Below are positions 10,001-19,800 of a DNA stretch of 64,000 bases, piece after piece (within the stretch, counting starts at the first letter, position 1; every line of letters starts with the position of its first letter). A program made the translations under genes and the position numbers. Under the pieces are notes generated by a model. It ran no database searches. It saw only the letters and a program-made list of their open reading frames with translations, and was not told the origin of the DNA. Source of the DNA: Metaphire vulgaris (lineage: Eukaryota > Annelida > Clitellata > Crassiclitellata > Megascolecidae); contig CM030861.1 in assembly GCA_018105865.1 (NCBI GenBank), forward strand, positions 7,566,384 through 7,630,383, read 5' to 3'.

Positions 10001-12840
10001 AAAGATCATTTACGGTTTTCCAGAGCTTACGTGGGTTAGAGCTATTTGTTGAAATGATGTTAGAATAGTACTTCTTTTTGGCAGATGTAAGGAGATTATG
10101 GTACCGGTTGGTGGCGGAACGAAGATTTAAAAGGTCAGATGGAGAATGTGTTCTATGGTATGTTCGTTCAAGACGTCTACGAAATGACTTGAAAGCATGA
10201 ATGAAAGAGTTATACCAGGGTTTGCTGTTGTGTGATGAAATAGGTCTTGTGATGATAGGAGCATGTTTATCAAGAAGACCGGATAACACAGAATTGTATT
10301 TATTGATCAGTGACGGCAGAGAAGTGGGGGGGTTAGTAATTAGTTCAGATGATTTAATGTTGTCACAGAACAAGGCTACGTCAATTTTGTTAAGACGGCG
10401 AAATGAGTAGGTGCCACGAGGCGGAGGAGTTGGCGAGCAGATACTTAAAATGGAGAAGATGGGAAAATGATCAGAAGGAGAGAATTGGCTAATTGCTGAA
10501 ATTGGAGATAGTGATGAAGAAGAAGACGTGATGAGCAAGTCTAAAGTATGTCCAAAAGTGTGAGTAGGAAGAGATATGTGTTGTGTGAGGTTAGTCTGAG
10601 TGAGCAGTTGTATGAATTGGATAGAGTTGGGATCATCACACTTATCAACATGTACATTAAAATCACCGGTAATTAAGAACTCATGTGGAGTTGTAGCTGC
10701 AGAGCCTAAAAAGGAGGAAAATTCGTCGAGGAATGTCATGAATGAGGTTGAATATTTTGATGATGTAGGGGCGGTAAATGTTAAAAATAGTTAGTTTTGA
10801 GAGAGGAAGATTGAGAGTGACAGATGAACATTCAAATGAGGAGAAATTAATTGATGAGGAATTGCTAATTTGTATATGATCGCGAATAAGGAAAGCGGTG
10901 CCTCCACCTAAATTACTAGAGCAATTGGTAGACTTTTTTGAACGAGGAAAACTTAGGAGGGAGAAGCCAGGTGGGGTTACCTCAATCAGTTGACATGAAG
11001 TAGTAGACGGAGATACCCAGGTTTCAGTTAGTGCAACTATGTCTATGGTAGAGGAGTGAAGTGTGTGCGTTGGAAAGAGGGAGTCTAATTTTATGTTAGT
11101 GAGTTCATGTAGTGAATGTGTGTGTTGAGGATTAGTGAGGGATCTAATGTTGAGAGTGCAGAGTGTTATGTGTGGTTGGGATGGTCCAGGATTCGGGTGG
11201 ATATCGCCTGAAAGAGCAAGAAGGATGAAGATGATATCTGAGCGTCGCATGAGACGGAAATGTGAACGGTGAATACGAAGATGTGAGCAACGGAGGGTTA
11301 ATGAAAAGGAGATAGGAATTTTGTTCAAATGTGAGTATTGATCAACGGCAGTGCGGTAGGTCCAGTGATTAATCGGTTTGCGTACATCAAGTTTCGAGGA
11401 AAAGAAATGAACAGTTAGAATAAACAAATAGAGAGGAAGTAATGTCATGATGTCAGGATGAGATTAACGAGGAAAGTAAAAATGTGAAGGAAAGTCAAAT
11501 TGTCTTTCAGCTCATGCAGCGATTCACAAGCTCAGCATGAGGTCAATAGTGCAGCCGATATTAGTGTGGAGTGAAATAATTTAATTTAAAAATTTAAAAG
11601 AAAAACTAAAAGAATGCTTAGTTAAATTACAAATAGTAACGGTAATGAAATGAGCGATGATAGGTCATGTTGATTCTAAGTTTATAAATTGTGGCGGAGT
11701 TAAATAAAAATAGTTAAAGAAAAATATACCGACATAAACAGCTGAAAACGTCTTAAAATTAAAGAGTAAAATTTTAAAAATTCGCAAGAACAATATCGGA
11801 ATTTGTCGAATTAATTAACAAACTCTACGGAACAAAATCTCGAGCGTTTAGTCTGCATCACTGCCCCATCATTCATAAGAATAAAAGAGGAGGAATCCGA
11901 GAAGATACAAATAAAAAAAGGAGTCAGACAAGGATGCATACTATCCCCTTTACTATTTAACCTATATACAGAGCTGTTAATAAAGGAAGCATTAGAACAA
12001 ACTCCTGGAATGAATATCAATGGAACAATCTATAACATACTCAGATATGCAGATGATACGGTAATCTTTGCAGAAAAAGAGGAAGACCTCCAACTCATAA
12101 TTAACAAGCTAAACGACAAAAGCAAAGAATACGGGATGGAAATTAACAGAAAGAAAACAAAAACGATGATAGTAAGCAAACACAAAAATGAGAAACACAA
12201 CATCCTAATTGATAGCACTAAGTTGGAACAAGTAAAGGAATACAAATATCTGGGCAGTTTCATAACAGAAAATGGACGATGTACAAGAGACATAAACGCC
12301 AGAATTGCTATGGCCAAAGAAGCCTTTTGGAAACAAAAGAACTACTAAGAAGAAACCTAGACCAAACACTAAAACTACGAATCCTGAGATGCTATGTATA
12401 CTCGGTTATCACATTCTCCTGCGAATGCTGGACTCTAACAAAGCAGTTGAAAAATAAAATACAGGCCTTTGAAATGTGGTGCTTCAGAAGAATCTTGAAA
12501 ATTAGCTGGCAAGAGAGAATAACAAATGAAGAGGTACTAAAGAAAATTGGAGAAAAGAGACAACTCCTGACAGAAATTATAAACAGGAAAACTCAGTATG
12601 CTGGACACATAATGCGGGGTTCAAGCACAGAACAAGCAAAAGTCCTATTAGAGGGCAGATATGAGGGAAACAGGGCCAGAGGAAGACCTAGAAGAGACTG
12701 GCTGGACGACGTTAAGGAACACATACAGGAAAAGAACTATGGAAGACTAAAAAGGATTGCTGAAGACAGAACGAAGTGGAAACAACTCATGACCGTCAAC
12801 CTTCAGATATGAAGATGACACATGATGATGATGAATGAGA
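7060..12840 (+). mobile_element. Non-LTR retrotransposon (LINE) split by a second LINE
   Basis: Reverse-transcriptase motifs run across two blocks, 7060-8023 and 11874-12840. Block 1 has PKKKATGEDGI, PIPKINKAQDCDDYRIISL and ENQLGFRKGKG. Block 2 has KKGVRQGCILSPLLFNLY, RYADDTVIFAEKE, the C-terminal FEMWCFRRILKISW and RARGRPRRDWLDD. Joining the blocks restores ...NLYWNEYATI then RIKEEES across the insertion. At least three frameshifts (near 7550, 7875 and 12330) make it dead. The 5' part, including the endonuclease, is missing. The 3' end runs into ATGATGATGATG at 12821-12832, which looks like its tail. Clade not assigned. Confidence 0.9.
8024..11873 (-). mobile_element. Full-length L2/CR1-like LINE inserted in the other LINE
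   Basis: The insert is flanked by CATAAG at 8018-8023 and 11874-11879. On the minus strand it has a 5' UTR, then one long ORF broken into about six pieces (11448-10681, 10739-9801, 10009-9614, 9526-9287, 9237-8743, 8640-8191). An N-terminal hydrophobic stretch (MTLLPLYLFILTVHFF) and a second one (IIFILLALS) precede GDIHPNPGP. Then comes an APE endonuclease with ALTETW, LITGDFNVHVD and SDHFPI. The reverse transcriptase has LLDLSAAFDTIDH, GVPQGSVLGPVLFSLY and YADDTQLF. The C-terminal end reads SIQNALARAV...LKSLHWL, typical of L2/CR1. The 3' end is a (TTTAC)n tail at 8024-8036. Truncated relatives of its 3' end are at 60400-60720 and 63061-63131. Confidence 0.92.
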
Positions 12841-12971
12841 TACTACAATGAATCCATTTAATTCGAAATTCGCAAGCGCAACTGGCCGCCTAGCGAGGTG
12901 AATGCAAATGAATTATTCAGCTGCTTACACCACGCCATCTATTCTAACCTACAGACTGCAGTGTGTCCATC

Positions 12972-13146
12972 CAGGCCTGAGGAGAGGGGGGTACAGCGGG
13001 TACATTGTACCTGGGCCCATGGAGCTCCAAGGGGCCCATGTGAAGGGTTAGGGTTAGGGTTAGGGTTAGATATAACCCTAACCCTAACCCTAAGGGCCCA
13101 TACACCTTCCATGTACCGGGGCCCGGAATTTCTCTCGGCGGCCCTG
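12972..13146. mobile_element. hAT-type MITE carrying head-to-head telomere-like repeats
   Basis: It begins CAGGCCTGAGGAGAGG and ends TCTCGGCGGCCCTG. The 8-bp duplication tgtccatc is perfect (12964-12971 and 13147-13154). Its centre holds four TTAGGG units, then a short ATAT spacer, then three CCCTAA units (about 13046-13093), forming an inverted repeat. Confidence 0.88.
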
Positions 13147-13312
13147 TGTCCATCACAACCGTAAATTCTCCGGCGTTCACAACTTCGCAACCATCCGCAA
13201 TAACTCCACCGCAACCAGTGGGTAGTCTGGATGAGCAAGCTAGGAGGATCCATGCACCCATTGGTTGATTTATCATTTAATAAAGCGATTTTGTATTGTA
13301 TTTTATCTACAG

Positions 13313-14481
13313 CAGCGGTTCTCAACCTGTGGGTCGCGACCCCCAAGGGGGTCGAATGACGATTTGCCAGGGGTCGCCCGAGACCATCAGAAATATGGGG
13401 TTGTCTCTTTTCGTATTGTACAAAATTTCCTCAGTGGTAGTTACGACGTACTAGTTGTTTCACTATAATTGTCATTCGAGGATAGACATGCACAGAGAAA
13501 AATTTGTGTAACGTTACGATGAATTTAAGTGTAAATGTTACCTTAGTCGAGTAACCTACTTGTAACGTTACACCAGGTTACACTGAAGTGTATACCGAGA
13601 AAATTTTGTGTAACGTTACGATTAATTTAAGTGTAAATGTTACCCTAGTCGAGTAACCTATAGTGTGGCGAAATCAGAAAATAGCAGTGAAAAGAATTAA
13701 TAATCAATAATAAATAAGCATGAGGTCCTATAGAAATAATACATAGATGATAATTACCCAAATAGCGTAGAGAAACAAAGAAACAAGTATTCTGTATATG
13801 GCGCAAAACGTTAAGGAAAGGGAGCAATATTAGGATAGTGAGTTTAGCACACCTTTCTATCGCCGGTTTAGAACTCCCTAAATAGCGGTACAGATTTAGC
13901 ATGCAACGCAATATTAATATATTAAATATAACCCTACTTTTGCTTTCTGTGTAAACTTACTCTTTGCTTTGTTATGTTGCTTTGTATTTTTGTATATTGT
14001 ATGTATCCACTATTCCACATTAAAACAATTTGGGGGGAAACTTAAATCAAGTTTTCCCGAATTTACACCAAGGCATGGTGTCAACTTTACACAATGTTAA
14101 TGTAACCCTACTCCTGCTTTCGGGGTAAATTTACTCCAAAATTTGGGGTTAACTTACACCAAGTTTTCCCGAGGTTACACCAAAGCATGGTGTCAACTTT
14201 ACACCTGGTTCGCGTTTTGAGTACACCATCGCTTGGTGTAAGGTTACACCAAGCGATGGTGGCAGCTGAATTACCACCAAGTCTTGGTGTAACGTTACAC
14301 AACTTTTTTCTCTGTGTGGAGACAATTAAATAATAACGATTCCGAACATTTTGATTGTCGTAGCATTATTATTTTTAGCAGCTTACATTGTGAACGAAAA
14401 TAATTTTATCGTTGGGGGGTCGCCACATCATGGGGAATTGAATTAAAGGGGTCGCGGCACTATACAGGTTGAGAACCGCTG
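13313..14481. mobile_element. SPIN/Charlie-type hAT element (non-autonomous), interrupted
   Basis: The left end is CAGCGGTTCTCAACCTGTGG followed by GTCGCGACCCCC. The right end is GGTCGCGGCAC...CAGGTTGAGAACCGCTG. The 8-bp duplication atctacag is perfect (13305-13312 and 14482-14489). The subterminal blocks (GGGGTCGCC..AGACCATC; CGAAAATAATTTTATCGTTG; TATTAAAGGGGTCGCGG) closely resemble, from memory, the widespread vertebrate SPIN/OposCharlie hAT families. No transposase ORF remains. The element at 13491-14316 is nested in it. Confidence 0.88.
13491..14316. mobile_element. Nested DNA element with CACAGAGAAAAA ends and GTAACGTTAC motifs
   Basis: The left end is CACAGAGAAAAATTTGTGTA followed by ACGTTAC. 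The right end is GTAACGTTACACAACTTTTT followed by TCTCTGTG. These are near-perfect inverted repeats of about 28 bp. The left end is partly repeated at 13595-13660, and the interior is full of short palindromes such as TGGTGTAAGGTTACACCA. The target duplication is unclear, so the superfamily is not assigned. Confidence 0.75.
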
Positions 14482-14489
14482 ATCTACAG

Positions 14490-14878
14490 TATATGTATTA
14501 AGTTATTAACGGTTACTGTCAACGTGCCACTTCTGCGTTATAAAAAAAACGCTTGTGTCCTGCGGAGTCTTGGAACCGGAAAATCTGGCCATTCGTCCCT
14601 AAAAGGTTGTGCGTCTCTGTTATAGAGTATAGTGTCTGCGGTCTATTATCCTGTACGTATGCTCGGCCTAAAAACGAAGAGGTGTTGATGTCCAGCCAAT
14701 AGTTTTACAAAACAACGTCAAATACATCGCAATCAATATCTGTTACCAAATACGTCCACCAGAATTTGTTTAGAATCTGCGCTCAGATAGGCCCACTGTA
14801 CGAAGGATACGTTTCACGTTATCTTCCTGCAAGTTTCAACAAGATACAGTAACAAGAAAGCAAAATAGACATGGTGCA
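14490..14878. other. Unassigned intergenic sequence
   Basis: I see no gene or recognisable repeat here. Confidence 0.4.
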
Positions 14879-15068
14879 CAGGGGCGTAGCGACGGGAGGG
14901 TATATCGGTAATATAATATACCCCCCCAAATCAGTCTACCTTAAAGTTTTTAAAGTGATTTGCATGTGGTTAAATGTGGTTTATATGGTTAATGTGGTTT
15001 GTAGTTAAGATTTATACCCACCCAAAATATTTATACCGTCCCAAATAAAATTCCTGGCTACGCCCCTG
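14879..15068. mobile_element. hAT-type MITE, family C (CAGGGGCGTAGC)
   Basis: The ends are CAGGGGCGTAGCGACGGG and CCTGGCTACGCCCCTG. The flanks atggtgca and gtggtgcg match at 6 of 8 bases. Relatives: 35431-35629, 38649-38970, 53662-53818 and 62319-62479. They share the interior motif ACCTTAAAGTTTTTAA(T/A)GTG. Confidence 0.85.
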
Positions 15069-15285
15069 GTGGTGCGAAAATTCTGACCGATTTGTAAATT
15101 TTGCGATCCAGAAGCACAACCGCCTAACTAACAACTATTGGCTAATTATTTTGGACAAGTATGTGTTAAACAAGTAATTAATGCTTTACGTGATTTTTAA
15201 AGCAAGGCCGTCGAAGGTTGATTAAATTCATTCGCGACGGGAAACGTATTGTCAACGATTATATTAATATCAAGTCACTGTTAGA

Positions 15286-15360
15286 AGTGGTACAGTGGTT
15301 CTCACACAGGGCAGTCCCTACTGAACCACTTTAAACCTTGTTATATTATATTATATTAAG
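15286..15360 (+). mobile_element. SINE 3' fragment
   Basis: AGTGGTTCTCACACAGGGCAG...CTGAACCACTTTAAAC matches the 3' body shared by the tRNA-derived SINEs. No pol III boxes remain. Confidence 0.5.
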
Positions 15361-15419
15361 TCTTTAAAAGCACTGAATTAGCATTTTAATATACAGTATT
15401 CCGTCTCTTCAATTGCAGC

Positions 15420-15620
15420 CAGTGTTTAATCCAGGCCGTTTCCGAGGGGAAACATTGTCCTTTCTCCCCCGGAAATTTCAAATTCCCGGAAATTTTGGAA
15501 TACTACATGGACTAACAGCGGCCCCTAGCAGAATTCCCCCGGCTTTGTCAGTTTCCCCCCGGCTTTTCCAGTTCCCCCCCGGAGTCCAGGAGTCTAGACT
15601 CTAGATTAAACACAACACTG
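15420..15620. mobile_element. hAT-type MITE, family D (CAGTGTTTAATC)
   Basis: The ends are CAGTGTTTAATCCAGGCC and CTAGATTAAACACAACACTG. The flanks attgcagc and actgcagc match at 7 of 8. Copies are also at 20138-20332 and 37268-37432. The interior is rich in CCCCCGG blocks. Confidence 0.85.
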
Positions 15621-15692
15621 ACTGCAGCTCTTTCCGTTGAACTGTTGGCAGAAAAGACAGATTCCTGTATTAGAGTCAGGAATGGTTATGGC

Positions 15693-15859
15693 CAGGGTGC
15701 GATTTGTGACCTGGAGCAGTGGGGGGGATATGTCGAGCTTGGGGGATGTAGTTGTTTGAAAATGTAGCAGTGGGGGATGTAGTGGTGGGGGATGTAGCAG
15801 TAGAGGGATGCAGTTGGGCAGTGGGGGGATTCCCCTTTCCCCCTACAAATCGCGCCCTG
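15693..15859. mobile_element. hAT-type MITE (CAGGGTGCGATTTGT)
   Basis: The inverted ends CAGGGTGCGATTTGT and ACAAATCGCGCCCTG are flanked by a perfect 8-bp duplication gttatggc (15685-15692 and 15860-15867). The interior repeats GGGGGATGTAG. Confidence 0.9.
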
Positions 15860-16020
15860 GTTATGGCATTGTATAGTACGAATTGTGCCTGTTTTTTTGT
15901 AGAATCAAAGATAACAGATGTTGCGGACAAACACAAGTTGGAATGTGCAGTATGAGTGACAATGTTTAATTAATGTTTTCAACACAGAAGACATACTACT
16001 AAACCAGAATAGAAACATCA

Positions 16021-16071
16021 TTATCATCATCATCATCATCATCATCATCACCACCACCACCGACCACCACC

Positions 16072-16145
<74 letters not shown>
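16021..16145. repeat. (ATC)n/(ACC)n microsatellite
   Basis: About 40 trinucleotide units, ATC with an internal ACC block at 16050-16085. Confidence 0.95.
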
Positions 16146-16701
16146 TAAAATGTCCAAATGAATGCAGTAGGGCAAGAAATTTCGATTCGCAAACCGAAAT
16201 TGTTACTACGCCCGATGCGGTTTGCCAGATGTTGTAAGAGACCGGTTGGCCCTCTGTCGGTCGACTCTCGCTCTCTAGCTATACGAAATAATCGGTTACA
16301 TTTCGGCAAGCATTGATATGCGACTCGATGCCCGGTCAAGCGAGTCGGAACCGTGGCGTCTTCGTATACGGGTACACGCCTTCAGACTTCACGGCCTCTG
16401 CTGTTCCAGACAAATGCCGAAACAAAATGCGCGAGTTATCCGGTGCTTTATGGCAGCGCCAGAATAGACCTCGAGTCACGCTTTGGCATGGGCGGCGCCG
16501 ATCTTCATGATCGGGGTACTACAGGTCGTGGTGGTCGTCTGGTCGTCTCTAGGGTTCACCCGCGGTGGAGTGACCGCCGGAACTAGGTGTGTCGATGCGA
16601 GGAGGTGTGAGCTTTCCGCGCAGGGTCCGAGAGATCCGTAATCTTTGATTTTAGAATATCCGGAAGTAGAAAGGCATGGCTTCCAGTCTTGCGATCGGAT
16701 A

Positions 16702-16882
16702 CAGGCGAACTTCGTTATAACGCGCTAAACAGATCTGTAAAATTCAGTGCGTTACATGATCCGAGGTGCGTTATATGCATTGCGGTAGGCCTATATAGCG
16801 CATCGCTCTGGACCGTATACGTTGCGGTGTCTTAAAACGGAGCACGCGTTATAATCGAGTCCGTTATAACGAATTTCTACTG
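16702..16882. mobile_element. pogo/Tigger-type MITE directly upstream of the VWA gene
   Basis: It starts CAGGCGAACTTCGTTATAAC and ends GTTATAACGAATTTCTACTG. It is flanked by TA on both sides (16700-16701 and 16883-16884), as expected for pogo-like elements. Its right end is 9 bases before the ATG of the VWA/EGF gene. Similar TIRs occur at 53616-53950 and 56849-57056. Confidence 0.8.
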
Positions 16883-16891
16883 TACACGAGT

Positions 16892-19800
16892 ATGGCGTTC
16901 TGCGTGGTGAGGATCGCATTGGGAGTTCTTCTCGCTGTTGTCTCGGCGAATGGCCAGGCCACAACAACCTCGGCACAAAATTGTGGGTACCTGGACCTCG
17001 CCTTTGTCGTGGACCATTCTGGAAGCATCAGCGACAACGACGAAGGTCCGAAGCCCAACTGGGACTACATCCTCGATTTCATGGTCTCCATCGTGAACGG
17101 CCTGGACGTAGGCAGCGCCTCGAATCGCATCGGGGTCGTGACCTTCGGCAGCCAGGCACAGGTGGATTTCAACTTTCAACGCTATTCGAACAGACAGGAC
17201 GTCACGGCCGCCATACGCCAGCTCCAGAACACCGGCGGTAATACCAACACCACCGGAGCCCTGCGACTGATGCGCCAGGGTCTGTTCGCCGCCCCCGTCG
17301 ATCCGACCCGACCGCCGAACACCGCCAAGGTTTGCGTCCTGATAACGGACGGTGTTCCGAGCCAGCGGTTCGAGGCCGACGGTCTCGCGGCGGAGGTGGC
17401 CAGCGTCAAGGCGGCCGGGATTCGCGTCCTCGCCGTCGGCGTTACGACCGCCGTCGACGAGACGTTCCTGCGGTCCCTCGTCTCCAGCCCGTCGACCGAT
17501 TACTTCAGGGTGATGGCCTTCTCCGACCTGCCCGGGCTACTGAACTCGATAACTGCACAGTTCTGTCCCCGTCCTCCTCCTCAACGATCTCCACCGCTGC
17601 GTCGACGCCACCTTTCTCTACCGCGTCTACCACCCCGACGCCACCTGTACTCACCTGTCTGAATCGAGCCGATGTCGCCGTTCTCGTCGACGTGTCCGCG
17701 GACATAACCTTCGACACGTTCCGCCTGATGCGCGAATTCACCGCCAACGTGGCGTACTCCTTGAACGTCGACAACGACTTCACGCGACTGGCGGTCGTAA
17801 CGGTCGCCGACAGCGCGTCGTCGAACATCTACCTGAACACCTACGCAGGCAGGAGCACCGCCGAGCTGGTGGCCGCCGTCAGGGCGACGCGGTTCGTCGG
17901 AGGCGGTACGAACACGTCCGCCGGTCTAAGCTTCGTCCTCGATAGGGTCTTCACCTCCGCCGCCGGCGATCGTCCGGACGTACCGAACATCCTTCTTCTG
18001 CTCCTCGGCGGACCGTCGAACAACTTCGACCAGACGGCGCAGCTTTCCAGCGATCTTAAACGGAACTTCATCCAGATAATCGGCGTCGCCGTAAACGGTG
18101 CGTCGTACGAAACGGAGGTCAACAGTGTCGTAAGCTATCCGTACATCAGCAACAGAATTCTCCTGAACGGCGGCTCCGACTTGCCCGGGGTGTTGAACAG
18201 AACCGTCGACATGCTCTGCAATAACGTCAACGAGTGTCTCCAGAACGGGGCTTCTTTGTGTCAGCACGGCGGTACCTGCGTCGACAGCATCAACCGCTAC
18301 CTCTGCTTCTGTCCGTCGCCGTACGCCGGTCTCGACTGCGCCCTGGCGTGCCGCGCTCCGGCCGACGTCGTCTTCGCCCTGGACGGTTCGGGCAGCATCG
18401 GCGCCGCCGTCTTCCTCAAGTACGTCGACTTCCTGCGGTCGGTCGTCGACGGCCTCAGCGACGCCACCCGAGTGGGAGCCGTGATCTTCTCCGACTCGCA
18501 GCGGATACTGTTCCAGCTGAACACGTTCAACAACAAGCAGAACATCATCGACGCGCTGTACGCCTACTATCCGGGCGGTACGACGAACACCGCCGGCGCT
18601 ATAGAAGTCGCCAGACAGGTCATGTTCAGCGCGGCAAACGGCGACCGGTCGAACGTTCCGAATTTCCTGGTCGTCGTAACCGACGGAGGTTCCAACGACC
18701 AGAACGCCACGCTACGGCAGGCAAGTCTGGCGAAAAACGCCAACATCACGATCCTCAGCGTCGGGGTGGGGTCCTCCGATGACTTTAACGAGAACGAGCT
18801 GGACGGAATGTCCAGCTATCCGCCGTCGGCGAACGTATTCCGGGTGACGGACGAAGACTCGTTTGGCGGTATCGTTCCGGGTCTGGTAGCGGCGATCTGC
18901 AACAACGTCAACGCGTGCGATTCGAACCCGTGTCAGAACGGCGGAACCTGTGCCAGCCTCCAGGGCGCGTTCACCTGCAGCTGCCCCGACGGGTACACGG
19001 GGCTCCACTGCCAGAGGGCCTGCTCCGCCCGCGTCGACCTGGTCTTCATAATCGATTCGTCGGGCAGTATACGCCGCGAGAGGTTTCCGGTCGTCATCAA
19101 CTTCTTCGCTAGTATCGTCGAACAGCTGGAACTCGGCAGAGACAAGACTCAGGTGGCGGCGTTGATATTCGGCGACGCGGCTCACGTCCAGTTCCACCTG
19201 AACACCTATTCCAGGAAAGGCGACGTCGTTACAGCGATCAAGTCGACGCCGTTTCTCGGCGAGAGGACCAACATAGCCAGCGCCCTGTGGCTGCTCAGAA
19301 ACACCTCCTATCTGCCGGGTAACGGCGGCAGGGCCAACGCGCAGAAGGTGGCGATACTGTACACCGACGGCGACTCGAATGTCGATTCGCAGAACACGAT
19401 ACCCTACGCCGTCCTGGCGCGCAACGCCCAGATACTCCTGATCGTCGTCGGGATGGGGACCGACATCGACTTCAACGAACTGTACGGCATAGCGTCGAGA
19501 CCGTTCGACCGAACGATCTTCACGACTGAATCTTCGGCGAGACTTCCGGGTCTCGTAGCGAACGTCACTTCCGCTTTCTGCGATGACGTCAACGAGTGTG
19601 CCAGTTCGCCGTGTCAGAACTCCGGTACATGTATCAACAGTTACGGCAGGTAAGTCAGAGGAAAGACACGGTCGCATACCTTGTGTGAAGCGTTTAGTCC
19701 GAAAAATAACGACGATTTGTCTAAATATGGACTGCGTATTGTAGAAGATGGCGGGCCGTGAAGTTGAAAACTCAAGAATGATGACTTTAAAACAGATTTA

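Noticed and set aside
12939..13346. Two overlapping minus-strand open frames of 110-135 codons
   Set aside because: They read through the telomere-like repeats (repeated NPNPNP and LTLTLT) and a hAT element; the open frames are by-products of the repeats.
18234..18782. 182-codon arginine-rich plus-strand frame and the long 321-codon minus-strand frame in the VWA gene
   Set aside because: These are out-of-frame and antisense shadows of the GC-rich VWA/EGF coding sequence; the domain motifs are only in the main frame.
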